A stretch of DNA of 64,000 nucleotides from contig NC_063264.1 in NCBI RefSeq assembly GCF_019578655.1, positions 18,836,429 to 18,900,428 of the forward strand, read 5' to 3'. Both the position numbers and the translations under genes were made by a program. The notes beneath the pieces were generated by a model. That model saw nothing but the letters and a program-made list of their open reading frames with translations, was not told where the DNA came from and made no database searches. The stretch's first letter is position 1. Each line of letters opens with the position of its first letter. Origin of the DNA: Ricinus communis (taxonomy: Eukaryota > Streptophyta > Magnoliopsida > Malpighiales > Euphorbiaceae). Below are positions 11,498 through 23,400 of the stretch, in pieces.

Positions 11498-14400
11498 GTA
11501 CTCACTATTATTTTTCGACGTTTTAAGATTATTTATTGGTAACGATTTTACATTTTAAATAAAAAAAAAAAGATATCTTTGAGTTGTAAAGTCTTAATTC
11601 AAAAATTATATTGTATGTCTGGGTTGATAGATTACTTTGCTTTATATTTAATGCATGGAAATTAAAGGTATACTAGCTTAACTGGGGAGCAAAAATTTTA
11701 CTGATGCAAAATTTTGTTTTGCATGGAAATGACTGCAATTTTGCTTGATCTTTTCGGTGTTGTTATCTGAGTGTTTAAAAGATTTGCATTTTATAGCTTA
11801 TGGGACTGTCTATCAGTAGGAGTTGCTGAGGTAGAGAAATTTGAAAAGAAAACCTGAGGTGTTTGCTACCTGGAATCAAGTCTGCAAACCGAAAGTAATA
11901 TGATAAATGCTTCAGACAAAAGTTGCTCTTTCAAACCTTATTAAAATTGTAGAAAAATAGCATTCTGCCAAGCTGTTATAGTGCCTTTACCTGGGTTGAG
12001 AAAGTGGTCATATTCATTTATAAAGTTTATTTTTCTAGTCATATCTTGTAATCTATTGTTATTTCTCAAATTCATTTTAGCTAACAAACAAAAGCATTTT
12101 TTTTGTCCTATAAAGAAATGAAATTTGACATTGTAGTTTATTTGCTTCAACCCATTTGATCCTTTTCTTTATCTTCCAAAATCTTCTAATCACTATGCAG
12201 TATTCTAAATCATGTACCATATTGGATCTGGATCTTGCTTGCTAAAAAATTTTGATGCATAGCATTGGAATTGACCAACAGTAGTACAATAAATAAAAAT
12301 CTAAAGTGTATGTCCCACTTTAGCTGAAACTCTTTTAAGGTGCCCGCCAAATGTCGTGAGTCTTTATTATGCCAAGTTCGTGTGCTAAATTCTCGTAATT
12401 TGGAATAACTTTTTTGTATGAAGCAAGGAATTTTAGTGAAACAAACAATAACTCTTCACTTTTAAAAATGTCTGAACTGTTTTTTCTTGGTTAGATTTAA
12501 AAAAAAAAAGTACCAATTAACAGTTAACAGTTGCTCCTTTGAGGTCTTTCATGTGCTCTTAATCTGAAAAGACTGTCAATGGGTTCAAGATACTCAGTTT
12601 GACAAAAGTTTGGGTAATCAATGAGAACAACATTTGAAAAATGGCTGTAATCAACTAGCAACAAGTGTCATTATAAAATAAAATCTATGTATATATGTAG
12701 TTGTTGGAATTTAAATATATCAGTAATCTTGTCTTGGAATACAGTTAATAGTAATCTTGTCTTTGATTCTATGACGCTACAAGGAAAAAATCAAGAAAAA
12801 ACAAAATTCAAAGAGTTGTGAGATTTAGGATTTTGGTCTAATATTTATTACTTTAATACCCAGTGGGCTGCTGATGATATCTCCGCCCTTTTTTGTGGTT
12901 CTCTTTTGCTGGAGCAATAGCTAAAACTTATTTTAGGCGTCTTTCATTTATTTTAAGTCTGATTTAGGAGTTTTAGTTGGTTTAGTATTTACTAGTTAGG
13001 ATTAGTTTGTAATTTTCCTAGTTTAGGATTTCTAACCTAAGTAGTATTAAGATTAGTTTAGTCTATAATATCTAGGCTCTGTAATAATTATTAGTCAGTT
13101 TTTCAGATTCAATAAACAAAGATTTCCTACAAGTTGGTGCTTTAGAATTGTGTGTTCCAATTCTCTTTAGGTGTGACTCCTAAACCCTCTATGTATTGAC
13201 TTTTAGAAATTTTCTTGTTTTCTTATTCCTATTTCTTTGTTTCAGAGCTGAATTTCTATCGAATCAGCCCTGAAATTCAAAGACTCCTATTTCTCGTGAA
13301 AATCAATGTAGAACAGGTTATCTAAACCTTCCTTCATCAATTTTGGTCTTAGAGCTTCAACATCCTTACAGTTTGATGTTCTAATCTTCATCAACTATGG
13401 GAATATACAACTTTGTTTTAAAAGATGTGATCCTACATAATCCTGTGATTGGATTGAATCTCTCAAATCTTACTTTAATCATAACAACTATGAGGAACTT
13501 CATAAGGTAAGATTTTCAAAGTGTAATTTTATCAGATCTACAAAATTATGGTGGTATAGCATTGAGTATGATATACAAGGCGACCGCAAATTAAACATGG
13601 CAAGAGATGAATCAAAGCTTCAAAATTTTTTTTTGCCACCGTATAAAGAATGGGTGCAACAATATACAATTCAAAATTAGTTGCATGCCATTGGGTAATT
13701 ACTTGAACCAATTTGAAAAGCAGAATTCTTTTCGTCAAGAGTGTGAATCGAATTTTGATCAATTGAATGATAAGATGAGTTCAAGGTTTGGTCATATGAA
13801 TGCTCTGATGGATGAGTTGCTTACAAGGTTCCTTTCACCCTAGCAATCAAACTTCTAGAAATACTAGTCAAGTCTTTCTACAAAAATCAGCCCCAAGTCA
13901 GGAAGTTGCATCCAAGATGGTTGGAGAACAATGTCTAGAAGACAACAAAAGTCCACAAGCTGTGCCAAAGCCAAACCTAAGACCTAATCTGCAAACTATG
14001 CCTAATGTTGGTTAAGGAGCAAAAAATCTAATAATAGGAAAGCCAAAAGTTCAGAACCAGCCGCTATTAATTTTTTCAATTTACAAATTTGACAATGCAC
14101 ATGCAGGAATTTCAGGACAGCAACTGGTAAAGATTATTAAATAGCTAGACACTTGCTCAACAATCAAAAGGGGTGGAACAACAATTGCAGCTATTAAAAG
14201 ACCACAGTCAATTCTATGATCAACATGGAAAAGGGACATAGAGTCAAATCCTGCTACCACAAATTGTCAAACCTCGAAACCCGCTCCAACATTTGCATTT
14301 CCAAGACATTGAACATGATGACCCATTCAAGGAAAGGAAAAGCTAGAAAGGCAGCAACAGATAGAGCCTTTGCAGGATGGCTATTAAAATGTGGAGGAGA

Positions 14401-17400
14401 GAAAGGAGGTCAAATTTGTTGTTGAAGTTATGAAAGACGCTCAAGATGGTGAATTTCTGTTGCGTATGTCTATTATTGCATTATTATTCCTAATGAGTTC
14501 ATGCATGAGTCTAAAAGGAGGTTTCAAGTATTTCTTTTGCTAACAATTAAGAAGGCTGAATTCAAGTTCAATGTTTGTACTTGTTAACCGTTTCAAAAAC
14601 TCAAGGTCGAGTTATTTTACCAACAAGGGGAGAATGATGCGGACAAGGAAAACATCTTGAAAAATAAAATTCAAAGAATCAACAGATTTAGAATTTTGAT
14701 CCAATATTTACAATTTTAATACCCAAAAGGTATTTTTGGAATTTCTAGCTTTGCTTCAGAGTTTGCATTTTAGTTTAATATGAGTTGAGGAGTTTTAGTT
14801 GGTTTAGTATTCCATAATTAGTATTAGTTTGTAATTATCCTAGTTTAGGATTCTTAATCCAAGTAATGTTAGGATTAGTATAGTCTATAAATTTTTAGGT
14901 TTATGACAATTATTATTCAGTTTTTTGTATTTAATAAACAAAGATATCCTGCAAATTGCTGCTCTAGGATTTTATGTTTCCATTCTTTTTAGGTGACTCC
15001 TAAACCTTCTAAGTGTTGACTCTTAGAAGTTTTTTTGTCTTTTCTTTACTATTTCTTTGTTTCAGACTTTAATTTCGGTAAATCAGACCTGAAATTTTAA
15101 ACCTTTATATTCTGTGGAAATCGTAGAACAGGTCATCTAACTCTGCCCTACATCATTCTATTATATGGAATGTCACTATGGTGTTTCTGGAGATGATTAG
15201 AAGCCAAATCATAATAACATATCAATAGCTTATTTAACTTGAGATTTTATAAGATGCTGTATATTTGATGATAGTTATCGAAGTTTTCCCCAACCCATGA
15301 GACTCTAGTCTCAGTGCCTTAACCTGTGAAAGGCAGGATCTCTTATTGAGGTATGTGCTCCGGTGTAGCCTTGGCTGCAGGTTGGAATTGGAACAAAACT
15401 AGGGCCAAACCGGTTGGTGGTGCTGTATCCAAACTGGATATGGCTGGTCCATTTCAGAAACCAAAACGGTTTAGGAATTGAATGACCATGGTTTGGGATC
15501 CATTTGATGTCGGGCTGGTTCATAAAAAAAAAAAAGAAATTATTTTGGAAGTGTTTGCTTTTTCAGACTAGTAAAAGTATTTAAACAATTAAATGTTAAA
15601 TGTATGTAAACAAGTAATAATTTGAGAATATTAAATTCTAGGTGTGTAGCCCCCCTTCTAGAATCAAGCGTGTAATCGCTATTTTGGTTCCAATTTGAAA
15701 TGTATTTAAGAAAAAAAATAAATAAAAGGTGCTGCTTCATAATTGGAACCAACTACTATCGTGTCCATTTTACTTGCGCAAGTGTGCATACATGCACATA
15801 TGTATAATCCAACGACTACATAAAGTAGCCGATGTTCTTCTTTTACTAATTGACGTGTGTCGATTCTTTTGAGATGGTTCAAATTGAGAACTAACCTGCG
15901 ACTCTTGTCTAGTTTTAGACTCAGTTTCTAGAAGGGGAACCAGTCCTGGTTCCCCACTACCTAGGCACTAAGGTGCAAGTCAAGCGCAAGTCATAGAGAA
16001 GGCACGACTTGTAACATTGTTCTTATATTTGTGTGATTAGTATTCTTATTTTGACATTAATTCCATCAAGCAACTTGTACTGTTGATTCAAACAAGAAAA
16101 GAGCTTATGACACTTCCATTGACACAATATCAAAGCAAAAGAACAAAATGACCGAAAAAGAACAGATCAATTACTTAACTTATTATTTGGGATGGGACAG
16201 ATGTTTGTTGAGATAGATTAAATTGAAAGCTTCAAGATTCAAATCAAGTTACAAGTTCAGGAGTTAAAGATCCTTTGCACATCCATGGAGGTCTAATTAT
16301 AAGGTCTAAAGCTAAGAAAATGAAGGATGCAAATTGATGAGTTTATTCAAGACATTTTGGGTTAAAGTACTAAAAGTCAAAGAAATGGATCTAAATTTCA
16401 AACTCAATTATTAACATAATTCAATATATTGGAGGATGAATGATACAAGGCCTTAAGGATCAAATCAAGCAAATTGGAGTGCTTTAACTAGTTTGGGCCG
16501 ATTCAAGCATGTGTAGGAAGGACATAGCTTTATTTCTTAGGGTTTGGCACATAGCTATACAGGTGGCAACTTCTTATTGGCATTAGATTTATTTCTTTTT
16601 ACTTTTAGGGTGTTATGATTTACTCCTTTTCAATATAATTCGCTTAGTTCATGAGAATTAGGATTCATTATAGTTTCAGGCCTATAAATACCATGTTGGC
16701 CGAAGATATTGTAATGAAGTTTATTAATTTTAGTAGAACTTTTTTTGAGAAATTCCTGTCTTGATTCTCTTGAGAACTATTTGTCCTTAGTAAAGACTCG
16801 TTCTTGTAGAGTTGAAACTAGATTTATCACTCACTTTCTACCTGAGCCTTGAGTGTAACATCTAAAAGCTCTTCTTATTTTATTTATGATATAAGTTATC
16901 ATCAGGGGTATCACTATTAGGTTAAAATTGAAAACCAGACTGAAACCGAATTGAATAATAACTTTGGTTTGGTTTTTATAAATTCGATTCGATTTTCAGT
17001 TTAATTGTAAGAAATTTCTGTTTTATCAGTTCGGTTCGGTTTTTATTTAGTAGACACTAAAAAAACCGAACCGACCGACATCTTTTTACATATATATATA
17101 TATATAAACCTTCTTTGATACCTACAATAGGCATTTGGTTTGACTCTTGGCAGTTGCACTTTACAAGAGATTTTAAAATAAAAAAAGTTAAGGAGAAAGG
17201 AAACATTGAGTATCGAACTCGAGACCTGTCAACAACACAACAAAATGTGTTCCACTAGACCAAATATGTCTAACTATTGTATATACAAACTAAAATTATA
17301 ATATAAAAACGTCTAAAAAGAAAGAGAAAAGAAGCGCTTAGTTTCGAACCTAGGACCTTTCAACAACACGATAAAGCATGTTCCACTAGACCAAATACAT

Positions 17401-20400
17401 TGAATTGCTTTATTTACCAACTAACACAATAATACCGGAAATCAACCGTACGGAACCGAACCGAAATTTTGCAGTTCGGTCCAATTCGCTTTCATATATA
17501 CTTCGGTTCAGTTCAGTGACCGAACCGACCGATGTACACCCCCTAGTTATCATTGGGTCAAGGTTCTTCTCCAAATAAATTAGAAAGCTTTCTAGGAAAT
17601 TCAAATTTTGTTCCTTGTGTTTTGTTACAAGTTAACAAAGTCCACATCAATTCTTGAGCTATTGGACTTGAAAAAGTCTTATTATATGAGAGCAATTAAA
17701 AGTAAGATTGTCATCCTAGCATCTTGATGCAGATAAGGAAAGCATAAAGATAAGTAAAGTTTAAAAAATGAGAGATTTAGAATTTTGGTCTAATATTTTC
17801 AATTTCAATATCCAAAGGGTATTTCTGTAAATTTCCAGCTTTGCTGGAACAATAATTAAAATTTATTTAGGAATCTCTATTTTATTCTTAGTTTGATTTA
17901 GGAGTTTTAACTGATCTAGTATTTCCTCGTTTGTGTTAATTTGTAATTTCCTAGTTTAGGATTCTTAATCTAAGTAGTGTTAGGATTAGTTTAGTCTTTA
18001 TATATCTAGGCTTAACAATTATTGTTCAGTTTTTCCAAATTCATCAAAGATTTCCTGTAGATTTGTTTCAATTCTCTTTAGGCCATGACTCCTAAACCTT
18101 CAAAGTGTTGACTCTTAGAATTTCTCTTATATTTTCTTCTCTTCTAATCCATATCTGAATTTCTGTTAAATCAGACCTGAAATTTAATCTTAAACCCTTA
18201 TTTCTCGTGAAGATCAATGTAGAACAAATTATCTAAATCTGTCCTACATCAATTTTGGTATCAAAGCTTTAAGATCCTTGAAGGTTATTGATTATATTTA
18301 CGCAGTAATGGTGGCGTATGCTGAGCTGAATCCAAAGATTGATGCTATGCAAACAAGACATGAAGCATCAATTACTGAATTGCAAGATGAATTGACTAAT
18401 CAAATTGACGCAAGAACTAATAGATTAGAAGCTATGATGGAACAACTGTTGAAAATGTTTCAAGACTATCAAAATGCTGCCCAAGTCATCCCTCGACAAC
18501 CAGCTACAAGAGTTGATCAGGTGCTATAAATTGCACATAAGAACAGTGGGGAACATCAATAAATTAATCAAAACCTACATAACCATGAACAAGATATAGT
18601 ATGAGATATCACCAAGAAAGTCAAGGTTGATGTCTCAGATGGCATGAGATATGGAAGACAAGCGAAGAGTGAGGTTTGCCAAGATGAAACTTATGGGATT
18701 GGCGAAAATATGGTAGTACAATGTTGAATGAGTTGCAAGGATTAGGACAACCACCAATAACAAGCTGGGGTGATATGAAGGCAAAATTACAGGAAAAATA
18801 TCTGGCTTATAATTATCTTGAGAGAATTCGAGAACAAGAATATGCTTTAAGGCAATGCAACATGTCTATGGCTGAATATATGCTACCTAATTATATAGTT
18901 GGTAACCTTAGACGAAGTAAAAGAGAATACCCTTTTCTTAGACGAGTTTCTGAATTATATATTCAGCCACCCAATTGTATAGCTAGTACCCTAGACGAAG
19001 TCCAATTGTATAGTTAGTACCGTAGACGAAGTAAAAGAGAATACCCCTTTCTTAGACGAGTTCCTCAATTATAAAGACCTTTCCAGTGTTATATTTTAAT
19101 ACCATACTCATATTGCAAAAAAGGCTTGAACTGTCAGCAACACAAAAGAGTAGCGTATGTGACTCTAGTGAAGGAAGGAGGATAGTCACATGTCCGAAGT
19201 TGAAGGAAGCACCTCTTTCACATAAGAGAACCCATGGTGGTGAAAAAGAGCCGTTTCTTTTTATTTTAAAATTAAGTAACAAGAAAGTGCCCACTTTGCA
19301 TGATTGATTCATCATACATGCTAGATCTAATATACAATTATTTCTCCCTGTAAGTTGAGACTGTACATATTTGATACAATCAGTTGCACTTCTATCTAGG
19401 TTGCAAAAGTTTGAAGAATTGGCACTCTATAGTAAAATTATGGAAGATCTTTGCAAAATATGGCCTGATTAAGATTGGTCTAAGGATATATATCAGGAAA
19501 AAATTATTCAGGCAACACCTAAATCTCTAGATCATGTATATCAAGTGGCCCTAGAAATTGAGGGAGGGTTGAGTCAACCATCTATAAAAAGATTTTGGAT
19601 TCAAGCCGAGTCAATTAAAAGAGGATTTAGGACAAATCGCAAGACCAAATTTACTATGCAACCATCTAATTGCTCCAAGAACTCAGAGCCTTCTTCAAAT
19701 ATCACCAATGCTAAAGGAAAAGGTATTGAACGATTTAAGTGTGGAAAAATTGGACATATGGGATGTCAATTTCCAAAGAAATTTAATCTGCATACTGGGG
19801 AAGAATATGTTGATGAAGGTTCATCACAATAAGATTGTGAAGATAATTTGGGTGAGTTTGGAGAGTATGCATATGATGATTTACAAGATGATTATCATGT
19901 GAAGAGAAACAAGAGGTCAATTTGTTGTTTAAGTTATGAAAGATTCTTAAGATGGTGAATTGTGTTTCCTATTACTAGTGTTCAAAAGGTGGAGTTCATT
20001 ATTCTTAATGAGTTCATGGATGAGCCTAGAAGGAGGTTTCAAGTATTTTGTTTGCTATCAATTGTTAACAAGGGTGATTTAGGTCCAACTCATTATTGTT
20101 TTTGCATCTTATGTATTTCAAAACGCGAGGTTGATTTTTCTCCAACTAGGGGAGAATAATGTGGATAGGGCAGGAATAACAAAATTCAAAGAATTAAGAT
20201 ATTTAGAATTTTAGTTTAATATTTATAATTTCAATAGCCAAACGGTATTTCTATAATTTCCACCGATGCTGGTACTACAGTAAATATTTATTTTAATTCT
20301 GTCTTATTTAGGAATTTAGTTGATTTAGTATTTCCTAATTAATATTAGTTTGTAATTTTCCTAATTTGGGATTCATAATCGAAGTAGTGTTAGGATTATT

Positions 20401-23400
20401 TTAGTCTATAATTATCAAGGCTTGTAATATTATTATTTAGTTTTTCCAAATTCAATAACAAAGATTTCATGCAAATTGCTGCTCTAGAATTATGATTCAG
20501 TTCTCTTTAGGCGTGACTCCTAGAATTGACTCCTAGAAGTTCTTTTTTTAATATTTTCTTTCCTCTTCTCTTTCAGATCTAAAATTTTGTCAAATCAGAA
20601 AATTCAGTCTTAAATTCTTATTTTCACATAGAACAGCTTATCTAAATCTATCCTACATCGCGTCTGCTCCAAGTGCTAGACCTAAGAAAATGGGTTCCAA
20701 GGCAATGGAACAGGCAAAGCATACTCTTAAAGAGTCAATAATCCTCTAGTAAAGATGAGGAAGATGTTGATTTTGAAGAAGAAAATAAAGAAGATGATGA
20801 AGAAGAACAAATTGGAAGTGATAAATTTGAATTTGATAATAATGATGAAGAAGAAGACTGGTTTTGTTTGAGGATTACATCTTATAATTGTTTTAGGAAT
20901 CATTGCTATTTAGGAGTAAGATTATTGTCTAAACCTCTCTAACATCTTCATTTTTTATCTTTATTTTTGATTTAAAGAACACTGGTTGCTAAATTAATGC
21001 ATCATTTATGTTAAGGCCGATATTTGTCTTTTATCATGCAGTTTGGTCTTTTCTCTTTTGCCCTTCACATCAGTCAAGTGTGTGCATGTGGGATTGCACC
21101 CTCGCCCTGGGGCCCTTAGTACCTTGATAGAGCTTGTGCCTTTAAAAAATATAGACGAGTGATTGGTTTAAATTGTAGGTACTGCACTATTTGATTAGGT
21201 GAAAGAGGTGGGCAGAGTTGTTATGGAAGTGAAAATAGCATGTTGTGATCCAGTAGGTGGAACTTGGCTGACTTAGATTATATTTCTTGTTTCTGGCCCA
21301 AGAACACCCCCTACTTCTCGTGCCTGTTGGGTGGATAATAAGCTTAGTAATTCAACCGCACGTATCAATCTTAAATAATTATGTTCCATAATTTGCTCTA
21401 GTAATTAATCTAAGCCAATTGAAAGAAGGAAATCAATCATTTTATTTATATCAATGATCGCAACGAATTTTCTTCTAAAATATTAGCTTTTATATGTTTA
21501 TTTTGTTGTCATCATCTGTCACTGAATGTTATCAAGTGCCAATTTGTTTTATGCAGTAGAATTTACAACTGGTATTTCATAATGATTATGTTTTACTTGG
21601 TGTAGGGGGTCATGAATATTACATCAACTTATGACAGTAGAACTCGCAACTTCGAGAGTTCTTTGATTGCAAGAGGAGACTTATGGAGAGTTGAAGCATC
21701 ACATGGCAGTTCCACCTCCACATCAGGAAATGATAATTCATCTCTCTTCCTCATTCAGCTTGGACCAGTACTTTTTGTTCGCGATTCGACACTTCTTCTG
21801 CCTGTTCATCTGTCAAAGCAACACTTGCTTTGGTATGGTTATGATAGGAAGGTATGACCAAATATTAGTTAGCTTAGTTGTCAAGTAAACTTAGATGTAT
21901 TCGGAGGTGGGAGTGGTTGAGGGGCAAAGTGCTTGGATATTATTAGACTGCACAAGCAAATATTTCATAAACATATATAAAAGTGGTGGGGAGTGGGAGG
22001 GGGGGAAGAAAATTTGTTAAGATGTCCTTATATATTATTCTATTAAAATCGGTTAGTCTTTTGTTAATTGAGTTACTAATTAGTTAATTATTAATTAAAA
22101 ATAGTAGTAATAGGACTAAAACCTTTTTAGCTAAAATCCTAACTCTATTATACTTCTAGTAATAATTAATAAGAAATATAAAAAAATCTAAAAATCGATA
22201 ATTAGACGTAAAAATAGATCATGAAATTGATTTGACCGAACTATCAATTACCAAAAAAAAAAAAACATGAAATAACTTTTCCCTTAATGATCTAATGATT
22301 ATTTTAAAAGTAATCCAGTTAGAGTTATTTATTATTTTATTTATATATATTTTCTCTTAGCTATATAATGAGTTTATCCTTTTATTTATATAAAAGAAAA
22401 ATGATGCTCTGATTTACTATTTGCTAGAGCTAGATTTTACATGTGTAAGCATTAGCTCCAGCTTATGCATGTATTTTTTCAAACCTTCTTTTTATTTGAG
22501 AAACATATATGAACTATATAAATAATAAAAATGAGTCCAAATATAACTTTATTTGCATGAATTATATAAAAAAAATATGTATCCTAAAATTAGTATTATG
22601 ATAATGTTTGAACAGTTAAAGCAAGAAAAAGCTATATTTCATTTTAAATGATGACAAAATGATTAAAAACTAAGAAAAAGCTATATTTCATTTTAAATGA
22701 TGACAAAATGATCAAAAACTAAGGAAAATTTTATATTATAGCTATAAAATAACACTAAGTCAAATAATTACGATTAATGTATAATTTATTTAAATAAAAA
22801 AATAATGATATAGGTATGTAAAAGTGAGAAGGAGAGGAGATAGAGAAATTTATCAAAATATTAATATTAATGGCCTTTTAGGGATTAGTTAATTTAGTTT
22901 CTTAAAAAAAATATGAGCCATGAATTATATGAAAAAATTATATATCATAAAATTATTATTTGTGATAATATTTCAGCGGTTAAAGTTTTTACTTTTATAC
23001 TAACTTTTAAGTTTTTCATTGGCATATGATTTCATTTAAAAATAAACAAAGTAATAATCTTAATATTTAAACAATAGAGGATAGTGATTTTATTAATAAA
23101 AGCAAGAAAAAGATTTATTTCATTTTAAATGATGGTGATTACGAAACTAAGAAAAAGTTTATATCTAGCCATAGATAAAACAAAAGGTATAATTATCGAG
23201 TCAAATGATTAATGTATAATTTATTATGATAAAAAACTAATGATTAATAATATACATAAAAGTGAGAAGGGGAGGAGATAGACAAATTTATCAAAATATA
23301 AAAATTAACAGCCTTCTAGGGATTAGCTAGATTAGTTTCTTAAAAGAAAATATGAGTTAATTAAATTATTTGCTAATTAGATATAATTTGGTTATTAAAA

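Larger units (their letters stand above)
12772..15155 (+). mobile_element. Short gag-only LTR retrotransposon A, with target-site duplication
   Basis: LTRs at 12772-13339 and 14635-15155 both start TGA[T/C]G and end CATCA. The element is flanked by a perfect 5-bp duplication TTCTA (12767-12771 and 15156-15160). A degenerate tRNA-iMet primer site TGGTCTTAGAGC lies at 13344-13355 and a purine tract AAGGGGAGAA at 14625-14634 abuts the 3' LTR. The 1.3-kb interior has only a decayed gag-like region (best open piece 13607-13843, with a coiled-coil-like FDQLNDKMSSRFGHMNALMD segment) and no protease, RT or integrase. Inserted in intron 1 in the same orientation as the host gene. Related to element C and fragment D by LTR sequence. 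Confidence 0.9.
17725..20660 (+). mobile_element. Short gag-only LTR retrotransposon C
   Basis: LTRs 17725-18251 and 20157-20660 belong to the same family as element A. Flanks CATCT (17720-17724) and CGTCT (20661-20665) match at 4 of 5 positions. The primer site TGGTATCAAAGC at 18256-18267 matches the iMet type at 11 of 12 positions, and AGGGGAGAA (20148-20156) precedes the 3' LTR. The 1.9-kb interior encodes only gag pieces. There is a coiled-coil segment (18278-18529), a capsid-like piece (18721-18897), and a degenerate zinc knuckle FKCGKIGHMGCQF near 19734-19772 that lacks the first and last Cys. Between 18897 and about 19375 an unrelated insertion with an internal direct duplication (18903-18960 and 19010-19075) splits gag. 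No RT or integrase. Confidence 0.85.

Noticed and set aside
11080..11505. 141-codon minus-strand frame opposite exon 1
   Set aside because: Antisense shadow of the coding exon; Pro/Ser/Leu-rich product as expected from reversing Gly/Glu-rich codons.
17213..17400. Functional tRNA gene
   Set aside because: Only A-box- and B-box-like words are present; no acceptor stem or anticodon arm can be paired.
16590..17724. Solo copia LTR hosting the MITE
   Set aside because: TATAAATACC and the tail look LTR-like, but no TG...CA ends with a flanking duplication could be fixed, so it is left unclassified.
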